A DNA stretch of 64,000 bases. Source: Lytechinus variegatus. Lineage: Eukaryota > Echinodermata > Echinoidea > Temnopleuroida > Toxopneustidae. Below are positions 45,924-57,918 of the stretch, in pieces; positions within the stretch are counted from its first letter, which is position 1, and each line of letters opens with the position of its first letter. Under the pieces are notes generated by a model, which made no database searches, was not told the origin of the DNA, and was given only the letters and a program-made list of their open reading frames with translations. Location: assembly GCF_018143015.1 (NCBI RefSeq), contig NC_054753.1, positions 24,578,462-24,642,461 of the forward strand, in the 5' to 3' direction. Made by a program: the position numbers and the translations under genes.

Positions 45924-45931
45924 TGTCCATG

Positions 45932-48305
45932 CTTTTAGGTGTTTTTGCTATGCTGTATGGGACAGAGCACCACGGTGACTGATCTTGGTGAATTTCTTAA
46001 AGAGAGAGAGGGAACAAGGCAAAAACTTTAATAGTTGGGGAAAAAATGATCAAAGACGAAACGCTACTCTCAGTTTGGAAAGGTCTAGAATGGTGCCTGA
46101 TTTCGGAATATCACATTTGAGACTACATTACAACACAAACATGATATAAACCTCTCAAATTTCACACAATTTCGACCACAAAATAAAGTTGTGCTTGATT
46201 GATTTTTTTTTTAGTATTTATCTAAATCCATATTAACTTCAGGTGGTCTGGGCCAGTACTGTTACCATATTTTTTTGAATTATTATTATTTAAAAATAAC
46301 AAATAAAATCAAATGTTGGAACACACTGCATTAATGTTTATCATTCGATTAGGAAAATGTTTGATTCGAAGAATAACAATAACGGTTTTTAAATGTGGTC
46401 ACTCATCGGCCCCCGTTTTTTTTTTTGAGGGGGGGGGGGGGTTCGCGATAACTTCGTCCTGTTACATTATGCTTGTTGCATTATGAAAAGGATACGCAGC
46501 TCGATACATTTGTGTTCACTAACGCAATTTTACAAGCCCCCCCAAAGGTCCCCAGTTTCCAAAAAGGGGAGGGGACACACTTGGATCAAAATGCATAAAT
46601 TACGTACAGTAAAAATTTCTACCATGCCTCTCAAGGAAGGGGGGGGGGCACATCCGCCTTGGATTCGACAGTGATGGGCACACGAGAGTAATTTATCTGC
46701 GCGCAAGGCATGCGGGTTTATTGATTAAAATAATTCATTAAAATAGATCCAATGTTTGTATATCAAAAGAGAAACGATAAAGATAATGCTATGTTCATAA
46801 TTAAGGCGTTTGGGGGAAGCTAGACTGCATTTTTGTATTTAATTTTAATAATTATTACCCACAATGCAGTTCTGGTTTTTCTGGCAATGAACTGACCGAA
46901 ACTATGGTTCGTCTTATTTCAGGCCATTTAACTTTTGATTGAGCTGGGCAAGTACCTGATTAACATATCAAGTCTTAATGTACTGTTAATTGTGACTAAT
47001 GTCAGTGAATTAAAGCAAAATCTATTGAGGGATTGATTTTCAATGATTTTTTGATGAGCTATGATATAACACGTGAGTGAATGGGGGTCTGTAATACTCA
47101 TGTGTGCCCTGATGGTATCTAACTAAACAATGAAGTTAGCGCGAACTTTGATTTTCCGATAGGCGGAAAACTGGACAGTTTGGGCACATTTTTAATGAAA
47201 GAACAATTATGTATCTCAGTAAACAATAAATGCGAGTGCGAAGCGCTATTCTGATATTTGATATGTAGGTATGTGGTCTTGATCTAGAACACGAAATTGT
47301 ATGAACTTTTGTAAAGATGAGTATTCTCCTTAATAAAAAATGCGATTTGAATTTTGTTATATTTTTAATCTGAAAACTTGACATTTTAGGCACGTTTCGA
47401 AATAAAGACCAAGGTTTTTATTAAAATGAACAATATTAACCCGAGCGATAAGCACGAGCTTTTTTTATTTTTTTTTATTCATAGGACCGTAAGGAAACTT
47501 TTTAAATACAGTTGAATATAAATTGTTTTAACATTAACAAATTTACCAACTCTTTCCTCATTTTCACCCCTTTCTTCTTTCTTGTCCTATTTTCCCCTTC
47601 ACACCATTCTCCGTATTTATTGCTTGATTTTCTTCCTAATTTCACCTTTCTCTCTCCCGTTTCTCATACCTTTCCCCCCTTTTTGCTTTGTCAATAGGGA
47701 CCGTTGCCACCCGCTCCAGCTCAGTAGATCCGCCTATATTTTCCTTTTATTCTAATCATATTTGTTTGGTACAAAAGGAAATAAAAACTTTGAGGCTCCA
47801 AGATTCACAATTATGTTGAAAAAAATAAGAACTGATATTCCCTCTTCATCTGTCATTTCACACTTTTCATTCCCTTTTTAAATTCCTATTCGTTTTCTCA
47901 CTCTCTTTCCTCTCCCATTTTTCCTTCTCTCTCTTTTCTACTTTGTCTCTATCTTTTATTACGCTCTCCCATTCTTTATTTTTCTTCTCTCTTCTTCTAT
48001 TTTTCTTCCCTTTCTTTTTCTTCGCTCTCTCTCTATTTCCTCTTCCTGTTCTTTCCACTCTACCCTGCTTTCTTTTTTTCTTCCCTTTTCTTCTTCCTCT
48101 TCCTTTTCGTTCCCTCTTCCGCCCTTATCCCTTTAATTCTCTTTCTCCTCTTTCTCTTTCCTTCCTTCCACTCTCTCCCCCCTCTCTTTTTTTTGGGGGG
48201 GGGCAAATCCTCTCTCCCCATGGATCCACTCCTCCACACAACATGGGGTATGTTGGAAATTTTCTAAAAATTCGTGATCAAGAGAACATATTGATTAAAA
48301 TGAGA
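45932..48305. other. Non-coding DNA with homopolymer and pyrimidine tracts
   Basis: There is no gene. G runs lie at 46,429-46,441 and 46,640-46,649. The stretch 47,840-48,195 is a C/T tract whose frames encode only Phe, Leu, Ser and Pro. A related T/C-rich block lies at 47,535-47,695. Confidence 0.5.
47840..48195. repeat. Polypyrimidine tract
   Basis: About 350 bp of imperfect CTTT, TTTC and TCTC words with strong C/T bias on the plus strand, ending at a T8G9 junction. Long frames on either strand here are low-complexity artefacts. Confidence 0.85.
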
Positions 48306-48608
48306 AGCGCCGTGGTGTAGCGGTTCTGACTCTCGCCTTGTAATCAGAGGGTCGTGTGTTCGAATCCCACCATGGCCTAGCGCCCTTTGGCAAGGCGTCA
48401 ATCCACACTTTGCCACTCTCACCCAGGTGCTAATTGGGTACCGGTATAGGAAACAACCGTCATTGTGGTTGGTTTAGCAAGTTTGCGCCTAACTGGCTGC
48501 TTGGAATGCTATGAATCCAGTGACCGGGTAATAATAATTATGAAGCGCTTTGAACAGTCATAGATTGATAAGGCGCTATGTAAATGCCAATTATTATTAT
48601 CATTATTA
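48306..48608 (+). mobile_element. tRNA-derived SINE, full length
   Basis: The head GCGCCGTGGTGTAGCGG holds an A box and GTGTTCGAATCCCACC a B box. The anticodon arm has extra bases, so it is not a tRNA gene. The body ends in GGCGCTATGTAAATGCC followed by ATT triplets, the usual SINE tail here. About 300 bp, apparently complete. Confidence 0.88.
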
Positions 48609-49888
48609 ATATGTGATGGATTTTCAAAGTATATACAACAAATGATATATTTTTTCTTTATTTATTTTCAACCCTCCCTCTGTTTAGGGGGAGGGTGGGG
48701 GTGAGCCCCAAGCCCCCCGGAGAGTGTGGGCAGCTACTCAGTTCAAACTATTGATATAATTCACCCTCTTTTGGTCAAACCTCTGCTCTTAATATAGAGT
48801 TTCAGTGAAGTTTGTCCAATCATGAGTAAAAATTCGTCTTTCAATAAAACAGGAAATCTCCTTCATATTTTATAAATAATTTAGACGGACTAAAAAAAAA
48901 TCCCCCTCATTTTTACACAAAGGAATGGGCAATTTTATTTCTTTTTTTCCGAATGATTTAATGTTATTTTTAACCTTCTGAAATTTCTTTGATTGTAGAT
49001 AAGTATAGGGCCTATAATATCTTATTTTTAAAATGATTCAACGTAACCAAGTGAGAAAATTGTTAAATTCATCTGAGATGGATGATAAAAAAATGACATC
49101 ATTCATTCTCACCCTCATCATCGGGAGATGCAAGGTTCTTTAAAATTAGTCTTTCATCCGTGAGTTTACTTATCAGTATTTATAACCGAAATTAAAAGAA
49201 AACTTCAGATCAATAATGATTTCGAATATCAAGAGCAAATTTGACAAAACATAACTATCAAAAATATATTTTCAACATTAAAAATTTGTTTTGCCTATCT
49301 TCTTCATCGGAGTAAGAAAACTCTAAAATGTAAACGAAAAATAACGAATGTTAAATCCTTGGAATTATGTAGTCTCTGGTTCTCGCTCATACAGAAATCT
49401 TCTGCACGCATCACAAATCGATTGAATTGCCATTGATTTTTACACACAAGCAAATGTGTTCAAGTGGACATTTTCGACACTGTTCGGACCGATGTCAAAT
49501 TGCTGTTAGATGCGGTTTCTGCCGTCGAATAACTACTAGACAGGTTTGAATGTGTTGGGAGCAGTAATTTCGACGATATCAGCGCTAATCAGGTACGTTG
49601 ATCTTTATATTTCGTGAAAAAATCAGTGTCCTCTTTTATTGTTCATCAGATAGGTTTGGTACGGAGAGTGGGTGGGTCATCCATGGGCTCAAGCCGGGTG
49701 CGCGCACTTGTCAGTACGGTACCCCCCGTTTTAAAACAGAGATCGTATGTGAGGGCTGAAGTCAGAGTTGTTGTTCTGGCATGTAACTTGTTATATAGAT
49801 CTCCTACATTTAGGAGCTTTTGGTAGCATGCTTTTCACGATAGATGCTTTTTTTATGAAATTGAAATTGATGCTGAGGTTTTGTCAGT
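48609..49888. other. Non-coding DNA with a possible transcription start near 49.5 kb
   Basis: There is no protein gene. The part 49,440-49,770 is richer in CpG than its flanks and holds a consensus 5' splice site, CAG|GTACGT (exon edge 49,592, plus strand). It could be a non-coding first exon of a gene running right, perhaps the one with the exon at 58.8 kb. This is inference from composition only. Confidence 0.3.
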
Positions 49889-50355
49889 CCTCCAGGAGAC
49901 CTTACGTGTAATTGACCATACTCACCTGACTAGCGTGAAGTATGGTCAAAATAATTCTCCGAATAAATAGTTAAAACAGAAATCAAGCACTTACCATGAT
50001 TATATGGATGAAGGTCTAACGAGTGGCAGTTTCCTGACATCTGGGCACAAACTGGAACCTCAAAAAAATGAAAAGTTCTCTCCTTCTAACCCCGTCTCGA
50101 TCAGCCATTTTGTTACGATTCATAACAAAAATGGCCAATCGAGACGGGGTAGGAGAGAACTTTTCGTTTTTTTGAAGTTCCAGTTTGTGCCCAGATGTCA
50201 GGAAACTGCCACTCGTTGTCTCTTTAGACCTTCATCCATTTAATCGTGGTAAGTGCTTGATTTCTGTTTTAACTATTTATTCAGAGAATTATTATTGACC
50301 ATACTTCACGCTAGTCAGGTGAGTATGGTCAATTACACGTAAGGTCCTGGGAGTT
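49889..50355. mobile_element. Near-perfect 450-bp hairpin element
   Basis: Arms of about 215 bp (49,899-50,113 and 50,131-50,345) are inverted with only a few mismatches and a loop of under 20 bp. The ends read ACCTTACGTGTAATTGACCA and inverse. There is no coding capacity. It is a young foldback or MITE insertion that must form a stable hairpin when transcribed. Confidence 0.85.
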
Positions 50356-51670
50356 CCCTGGGTTACCAGGAGTCCAGCTAGGCCTAGTATTAATCGGTAT
50401 AACTTGTTTATTTTAACTTTGTGACAGGGCTGTTCAGAATATTGATTATTAATATTAACTTGACTCAGAGATTTCTTTTATAAAATAAGTTCAATTGTGA
50501 GTTAATTGTGTGAGATTTTAGGTAGGGAACCTCGACTTTGATTGAGATCACTAGGCATCGTGTATAATGTTTATGGGCATTTTGCTGTGATTCAGGCATG
50601 AGAAAGTGAATTTGGGAGATGATGCACGTCTGGCTGTTGTGCATATTTGGTGCTATTCTTCAATATGTCAACAAAAGTACATTATTGTCTAAAAGCTATT
50701 TATTCTAGACCCGAGTCATTACGTTTTTTTTTAAAACATTTTAACACTTTTAGTAAGCAAACTGTTAAGATTAAGTAGTGGGGGAAAAAAAAACTGCCCC
50801 AAAAGTTGCTTAAATTTCATCTTTCACATCTCTTTACATCCAGGAATTGCCCATCTGTTTTTCATTATTCCTTGAACTGGTTTGATTTAGTTGGAAACTA
50901 TTTGCAAAGGAAGATTCTTCTTGTTTTTTTTAGTTCATTGTCACACTTTATATAACACATGAAAGTCTATATGTAGGACTACAATATTGTTTTTGTGAAA
51001 GTTTGAAATTGGATTTTTTATCCTGTACACTTTCTAGGTAATGTTTTTATTTTCAATGTAAAACTTAATGTTTTTAGCACTTTATATCTGCTTATCCTTC
51101 ACAGCCGTCTTAAGGTAACCAAAAAAAATATAAAAAATATAAACACGTAACACTCGATCAATTGATTATCACACTGTCTTTTTTTTTTCTTGAAATAGTA
51201 CAGGGGTGGTCTGGTGTATGATGTACTGGTGAAGTACAATGTGCAAGTGAATTTTAGGTTATCATCCAACAATTGCTTACAATTGCTTACAGTAAAAACA
51301 ACAGTAAAAAACAACTACCTTTATTTAAACGGAGCTAGGTCTTTTGTACCTTTTGTTTAAAGGTATGAAGAGAGGTATATTAGTAGTGCTATGAGGGAGG
51401 GAGCTCCAATGTCTTATTGAATCTGGCAAGAAGGATAATGTAGGCTAATAGATAATGGATTATATAAGAACAGAAACTAAAAGTAGCACTCGAGTACAGT
51501 CAGTAGGTGTATTATGAAACTACTGGCATAAAGCAACATATGAATACATGTCTATATAAAGCGTTTTAGCATTCATAAATTTGAATTGAAAATTTACTGG
51601 ATGCAAGGCAGAAAGGTAATTTGCATAAAAATGTATAATATGGATAAGGATGTAGAATATTTAAAGACTC
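50356..51670. other. Intron-like or intergenic DNA
   Basis: AT-rich with short frames only. No repeat or gene is recognised. Confidence 0.5.
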
Positions 51671-52052
51671 ATACCCCTTTCATAAACCCAATTATGTGGC
51701 TAATAGCAGCATAATTTGGTCGTAAAATCGGAGGACGACCAGAGTTATCCGCATTATTTTGATGCTGCTATTATCCGCATAATAGCAGCATCGGGACCAG
51801 ATTTTGACTTTATGAACGCATTTCCAAATAATGCGGATAATTGCCATGGTGCGGTCACAAGGTCACCCTTTTCCAACACCACCGCATCGGAGGGAGCGTG
51901 TCCAGTTGTCATGACGATTATCTGCCTTTTTCAAAACGGGCGCTCGTAAAAATAGCGTGGATTATTTTTGGAGTTTTTGAACCCAATTTTTATTGAATTA
52001 CCCGCATTACTCTTAGGCGGCTAATTGGAGTATGGGTTTATGAAAAGGGTAT
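51671..52052. mobile_element. MITE with ATACCCCTTTCATAAACCC ends
   Basis: The left end ATACCCCTTTCATAAACCC is matched inversely by GGGTTTATGAAAAGGGTAT at the right. The 380-bp body is moderately GC-rich with inner inverted words (ATTATCCGCAT, ATGCTGCTATTATCCGCATA) but no protein frame. Confidence 0.8.
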
Positions 52053-52286
52053 TAGGCTTAGTCCCACTGCACAAAATGGAAGAGAACATTGCCATTCATT
52101 GGAGAACAGATCTATTTACGTGTTTCATACGCTCTATATTCATCAAGCATCAGTCCACTTTGATTTCATTGTTAAAGTTCATGTAGCAGGCTAGTAGCAG
52201 CAACTAAAACAGTATAAGTTTTAGTAGTAAAAGTAGTATTATTAGTAATAGTATAGTAGAAATCATATTCGTAGTAGTTGAGAAGA

Positions 52287-52497
52287 ATATGAAGACGAGG
52301 AGGAGGGGAAGAGGAGGAGGGGGAGGAGGAGGAGGGGGAGGAGGAGGAGGGGGAGGAGGAGGAGGGGGAGGAGGAGGAGGGGGAGGAGGAGGGGGGAGGA
52401 GGAGGAGGAGGAGGGGGAGGAGGAGGAGGGGGAGGAGGAGGAGGGGAGGAGGAGGGGGAGGAGGAGGAGGGGGAGGAGGAGGAGGGGAGGGGGAGTA
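52287..52497 (+). repeat. (GGA/GGGGGA)n polypurine array
   Basis: About 210 bp of pure purine, built from GGAGGAGGAGGAGGG units. Each GGG block could join G-quadruplexes, and the mirror symmetry suits triplex DNA. The open frame encodes only Gly and Arg and is an artefact. Confidence 0.95.
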
Positions 52498-52841
52498 TAT
52501 GTAGGAGCTCGCGCTAATTGGTATGTGGTTTTATGTTATTAAGGATAGCTTTCAGTACAGACCTACTTGCTTTCAATGAAAGTGAAATGCTACTGGCATG
52601 TATGATACTGTGTGCCCAGGTAATGAAGATTAATTATCATCAAATGTGAGGTAATGTCCATGATATTTGCACTGTCATCCGATTGAAGACTGTTTGCGCC
52701 TGTGTTTGTCTCTGCTTGTCAAAAGTACATCATGTAAGTCGGTGCATATCATTCTCAAAGTATTTGCTGTTTGTTTTGGTCATCAATGTCAACTCGACAA
52801 ATATGAAATTACCAAGTTTCATGACCACTCTAAAAATGACC

Positions 52842-53018
52842 CCTATTCTGAACTTGGGCTTACTTTAAACTATGGTCTAATGTTGTGGTTAAACTATGGA
52901 TAGCCAATTGTGACACAAATCTCTATGTAACCTATTCTGAACTTGCCTTAATTAATTTAAACTATGGTCTGAAGTTGTGGTTTAACTATGGATAGCCAAT
53001 TGTGACATAAATCTCTGA
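52842..53018. repeat. Two-copy tandem repeat, period about 89 bp
   Basis: The phrases CCTATTCTGAACTTG, AACTATGGTCT and ATGGATAGCCAATTGTGACA each occur twice, the second set 88-89 bp after the first. Confidence 0.85.
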
Positions 53019-53588
53019 CAGAAACAGGTTTGATTTGTCAGCTCATCTGCCACTTAAATCATTACAGTGTAATCTTCACTTACATTGCTTTTTGCTTTTT
53101 TTACTAACAGTATATCTTGTCCCAATGACCAGTAGGCCTATATCAGTTTACAGTTTAGTTGTAAAAATGAAATTTTGGTGTATGTGTATTCCATATTTTT
53201 TTATCATTTATGGTAACACGTTACACTATCGCCTCTGATTGTTTTGTTTGAAAATGTACTTTATTGTTTTTCATAATGGAAAAAATTCCTTTTGGATCAG
53301 GGAAAGATATACACATTTATCAAATTTGTGCTGTTTTTTCCTACTGTACCTGTACAGTACTGCACCAGATATTATCACGAATAATTGCTTTTTGAATCTG
53401 GCAAAGTTTCTGGTGATGATGGTTCTGAAGTGAATTATAGTATTGAATTGAATGACAGCATTATAATTATGACTGGCAATAAATCATTTCATTGTTATTT
53501 TTGTAACCACAAAAACAGGATTTGAATATGGTATTTGTAAGTGCATTTCCTCTTGTGGATTGATTTGTTTGAGTATTTCATCTCACAA

Positions 53589-54053
53589 TTACCGTGTTTA
53601 CACAGTGACATGGCTCGGGGGTTCGACACGCGAGCTGTGCTCAACACGGCAATTTTATGCTGTGTAAACCCGATCAGAGTGATCCGCGAGCCGTGTCGAA
53701 CACGGCTTTTTTGATCCGCCAAAATCGTAGGTTTCAACCCGCGAGCCGAGTCAGACTCGGCAATTTTTTCGTGTGTAAACAGAAAGCCGTGTCGAACTCT
53801 CTTGACCAGGTCACTGCGTGCGCTTTCACTTTTGGCATTGTTGTTGTTCGCACGGACAAGATTCGATTCCGGCGGTGAATTTCCGCATTTAATTTGCGAC
53901 GTCATAATTCTTCTTCCGTTCGAGATCCGCGAGCCGTGTTGAACTCGCCTTTTTATATGTACGTATAAACGCGATCTCTGATCCCTTCTTTGCAGTGTTC
54001 AACCCGGCTCGCGGATTCAACATCCGAGCCGAGTCAATGTGTAAACACGGTAA
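53589..54053. mobile_element. MITE with TTACCGTGTTTACACA ends
   Basis: The left TTACCGTGTTTACACAGTGA and right inverse (CAATGTGTAAACACGGTAA) bound a 465-bp GC-rich body. Inside, GCCGTGTCGAACACGGC-like and CCGCGAGCCG words recur on both strands, at least six times. There is no transposase frame. The 136-codon minus frame across it follows the repeat words and is not trusted. Confidence 0.82.
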
Positions 54054-55357
54054 ATGTTGCAAACTCTAAAAGTAGAATCCACAAATTTATGCTACTGACC
54101 CCAATGAAAAGGATCTTGTACTAGCTTAATTCATTACCTTTTGTTTGGCTTGGTGCTTCATTCTGTTTTCAACACTTAAAACTAAAAAGCGTTCTTCTGT
54201 AAGGCTGTGACTACTACATGTAAGTATTAAGGAAATTAAAACAACAATTATTACTAACCAAGGAGTAGTTCATCTACATTATTATCTTTCTTTCAAATAT
54301 CTATATTTGTTGTAACATCAGTCTGCATGCAATGCAATAAAAACCTCTCAATGTACTTCTAATTTTGTCTTTAAAGATAAATACCAGTTGTGGTAATGAT
54401 TTGAAAATGAGTTGGAACAAAATCCAATAAAATTGCCACCCAAGTGTTTGTATGGAGAAATAAAAAATGCATAATAGAATTGAAGAATATGCATATTTGC
54501 TGAGCAATGAGGAAAATAAGCACAGAATTTTATCAGTAGTCTGGTAATTTTCGGAGCAATATATACTTTCTGTGTTAGTTATTAGAATTATCGATTTTGA
54601 GCTAAGATTTCATGAGTTTACAAAGATAAGTTTACTATAATGTATCAGATCTGGATGTACATGTATGATAATATATTTTGACCAAACAGACATAATCACC
54701 CAGACTTTCTCATGAAATAATCGTTGGCTGCTACTACCGTCTTTTACCTTTAATACAGAACTGTTAGATGTTTAACATATCTCACACTCTAAGCCAAATC
54801 TCATCCCTGTAAAATTTTCTTTTTTATTTGTTTAGTTAGTCATGTGCTCCAATGATCATGTAAACAAACCCTCCTTCGGTTAAATGTAGGACTTTAGTCA
54901 TGCTTTACAGCTACATTGCTTGATTATAATGCTGTAATATTGTAATGAGATCGGTCTAATGCATTTCAATGTACCTTTATCATGAATGTAAATTCAATTG
55001 TCTGGTGTCTGGTGTGTTGCTTTATTCATCATAAAGAAATTAATTTTAGATGGTTTTAGAGGCTTTTCTAGCAGTTATTGTCATATTAATGCAAAGCCAT
55101 GTCTTTGCTTTGAAATATCATGATCATCAAATTTGCATTGTTACTCTGTACTGTATGAACATAAAAATGTTCATAACTTGTGTATGAATTTACAAAGTAA
55201 TTCAATTTCATCAAGGATGCTTAAAATGCCAGTGGTCTCATATTCCATGAACATAGCAACCTGAAAAGGGGAGAAAATGATGGGAAGATCAATTGTCTAT
55301 TATTCATTGAAGTCCATTGATGTGAAATATACATGTAGACTCTATATATAGTTGTCA
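54054..55357. other. Intron-like or intergenic DNA
   Basis: AT-rich, no feature recognised. Confidence 0.5.
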
Positions 55358-55517
55358 GTTGGAGCCCATTTAGTGGTGTGGTTCTGACTTGTAATTTCAC
55401 TATTTGGAGGTCGTAGGTTCAATCCTGAAACAATGGTGTTAATGTCCTCCTGCAAGAAATTCATCCAACTCGTGATACACTCGATCAAGGTGAAGTAATG
55501 ATACTCATAGGATATAT
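55358..55517 (+). mobile_element. Decayed tRNA-derived SINE
   Basis: GGAGCCCATTTAGTGGTGTGG (A-box region) and TAGGTTCAATCCTG (B-box region) are followed by CTGCAAGAAATTCATCCAAC, the same body as the next SINE but more diverged and without a tail. Confidence 0.7.
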
Positions 55518-55519
55518 GG

Positions 55520-55811
55520 AGCGTTGTGGCCCAGTGGATTAGTCTTCTGACTTTGAAACAGAGGGTCGTGGGTTCGAATCCCAGCCATGGTGTAATTTCC
55601 TTCAGCAAGAAATTTATCCACACTGTGCTGCACTGGACCCAGGTGAGGTGAATGGGTACCCGGCAGGATTAATTCCTTGAATGTACATGTATGAGCGCTG
55701 AGAGGCAGCTCGAGCTAAAGCCGGGGTAATAATAATAATAATAACAACGCGCCTCGGAATAGAATATTTCTAGATAGATGGCGCTATATAAATGCCTATT
55801 ATTATTATTAA
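55520..55811 (+). mobile_element. tRNA-derived SINE, full length
   Basis: GCGTTGTGGCCCAGTGGATT and GGGTTCGAATCCCAGCC are the A- and B-box regions. The body reads CAGCAAGAAATTTATCCAC, then GAGCGCTGAGAGGCAGCTCG, and ends GGCGCTATATAAATGCC with ATT triplets. It lies directly behind the decayed SINE. Confidence 0.88.
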
Positions 55812-56554
55812 TTTGCAGTAAATGCTCCGCAGAAGCTGCTGGAGAGCTGTACAATTGTACAATAATCAAAGTAACAATGAAGACATGATTTGTGCTGTGG
55901 TGAAAAAGATTGAGATTATAATTTGCATACAGGTACATGCAGAAATTGAATTGCAGTGAAATTGAATTTATTGAAATCTCTCGACTGTTTTATCTGTGAA
56001 TTTTATGAAAGAAAAGGAGTATTGTGCCTTTGAGACTACATGTGTATTACCTGCCTCTATCCACTCCAAATATTGTAATGTAATTTTTGTAATTTAATAT
56101 TACAGAGTCAATTTTGCAACATTTTTATGGAAATTTATTCAGGATAACACGAGATCAGTTTAAAAACATTGTTTTATCGAGGTCCTGAACATGTGGCGAC
56201 TCCAGTTGCTCATTTAGTCTGGAGGCTAAATCGCCTCAAAATTTTCTTTCTTGTTGAAATGAAGTTCAGTGGTTAGAATTTGGTTTGAATCTTGGCTTGG
56301 ATTTAGTTTATGGTGAGTGAGTAAATTGTTAGATCTTTACCAGGGTTGAAGGTAGACCTTCAGGAACTCTTAAGAGTGGCTACAGAGCTGTTGTTCCCAG
56401 AAGTGAGTACCGTATAGTAAATCTTGATCCTCTACATTCAAAGGAATGAATTGAGTACCAGGATAAGGGTTTTGAGGCAGGTGTCCAACATGTAAGCAAA
56501 TATGAACACCTTTTGTCTTTTGATTCAAGTGAGTATTGTCCTAACCAAACCAAT

Positions 56555-56720
56555 AATACCTCAGTCACATTTGTTCTACGGCGGCCGTACGGCGAGTCGA
56601 AAACAGCAGTTTTAACACTTTTTTGTACCAGCTACATATAGGTGGTTTGAATAAAAATTAATAAAACGACTGTTTTCGACTCGCCGTACGGCCGCCGTAG
56701 AACAAATGTGACCATGGTAT
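56555..56720. mobile_element. MITE with a near-perfect GC-rich terminal repeat
   Basis: The ends GTCACATTTGTTCTACGGCG, then GCCGTACGGCGAGTCGAAAA, repeat inverted without mismatch over more than 40 bp. The imperfect outer bases ATACC extend them. The centre is short and AT-rich. Perfect arms suggest a recent insertion. Confidence 0.85.
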
Positions 56721-57794
56721 AAGGTAGGCCTACATGTACTTGGCATTATTAATGCCTATTTCTTGTAGGTATTTCCATTCATGTATGCATATATTCTCTT
56801 TTTTCTCTTTAATAAAAGACTTCCAACAAGGAAATTCAAGTCTTAAATTTACCTAAACTCAGTCATCCTTGTACTGCACACCTGCATCCAAGTACGTGTT
56901 CATATCTAGTTACACAGCAGGCTGAATTAGACATTGCAGTGCTCTACGCTCTTTTCAAGGCATTCCTGTATGTAATATGGTTATGTTGCCATGGCAATTT
57001 GTTCAGTTACCTTTCAGCTTTTTTCTTACCGCTGTGCGAGAAGCATTTGTCCAGTTGGCTGGTATCAACGGTGTTCCATACATACTGCCTTCATGGGATC
57101 ATTCTTGTGCCACTGTAGTGTACATACATAATGTTGTGTAGAGACGAATGGGCACTGCTGGGCAGAGGAGAGAGCTTTAGATCTATGACATATGACCTTT
57201 TTTACTACAACTTCAAGACAAGAAACAGCATAGATAATGCGTAAAGGCAACTGGCAATTTCACCCTCATGATGGCCAAAATATCCCTTGAAATTCCCCAT
57301 ATTGAATGTTTTGGGACTCGTGATAGCAAAAATTTCCTTTTAAATTCCCCATATTGAATGTTTTGGGACTTCAATCTTTTATAGAAGCACACAGATATGC
57401 CTCACAAAATATTCAGAAAATCAGTAAAAAATGACAAGCGGTAGTTAATAGGGTCATATGGGTGCAAATGTTATTCTAGTTATATTAAACTATTTTCTAG
57501 TCGTATTTTACTGGAACAGTTATTTTTTACTACATGTAGAATATATGTCAGAAATGTGACGACATAATCAGTTGCACCTATCTAATATGGTCTAGTCAAT
57601 TTGACTGAGTGCAGTTATTTCACAGAGTAGTAATATTTGTCTAAATCAGTCAATACATGTAACCTCCTTGCACTTTGTGCATTTGGTAGCTTTTATTGAA
57701 AGGAATAGCCCCCCCCACACACAAATACAGCGATTGCCCCAATGTGAAAAAATAGCTTCTCAAAGTAAAAATTGTTTCCTAAAATTTCTTTCCT

Positions 57795-57918
57795 GGGGCC
57801 CTGTATCATAAAACTTAGCAATGATTGTACAACATTTTTCTACAATTGACTACATATACACTCAATCGTGAAAATCAAGCGTAAGATCAATTGCTATCGT
57901 TTGTGTTACGGGACCTGG
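57795..57918. mobile_element. Short MITE, AAACTTAGCAATGATT type
   Basis: The left CCCTGTATCATAAAACTTAG and right inverse TCCCGTAACACAAACGATAG are imperfect inverted ends of a 124-bp element. It is related in end sequence to the 60,988 element. Confidence 0.6.

Noticed and set aside
47943-48320. 125-codon frame that looks like membrane segments
   Set aside because: The Phe/Leu/Ser/Pro content comes from the C/T tract, and there is no start context or conserved motif.
48306-48377. tRNA gene
   Set aside because: A and B boxes are present but the anticodon arm has extra bases and a SINE body and tail follow.
52289-52504. 71-codon Gly/Arg frame
   Set aside because: A direct reading of the GGA polypurine array.
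55520-55592. tRNA gene
   Set aside because: The same reasoning applies: the acceptor stem does not close and the sequence continues into a SINE body.
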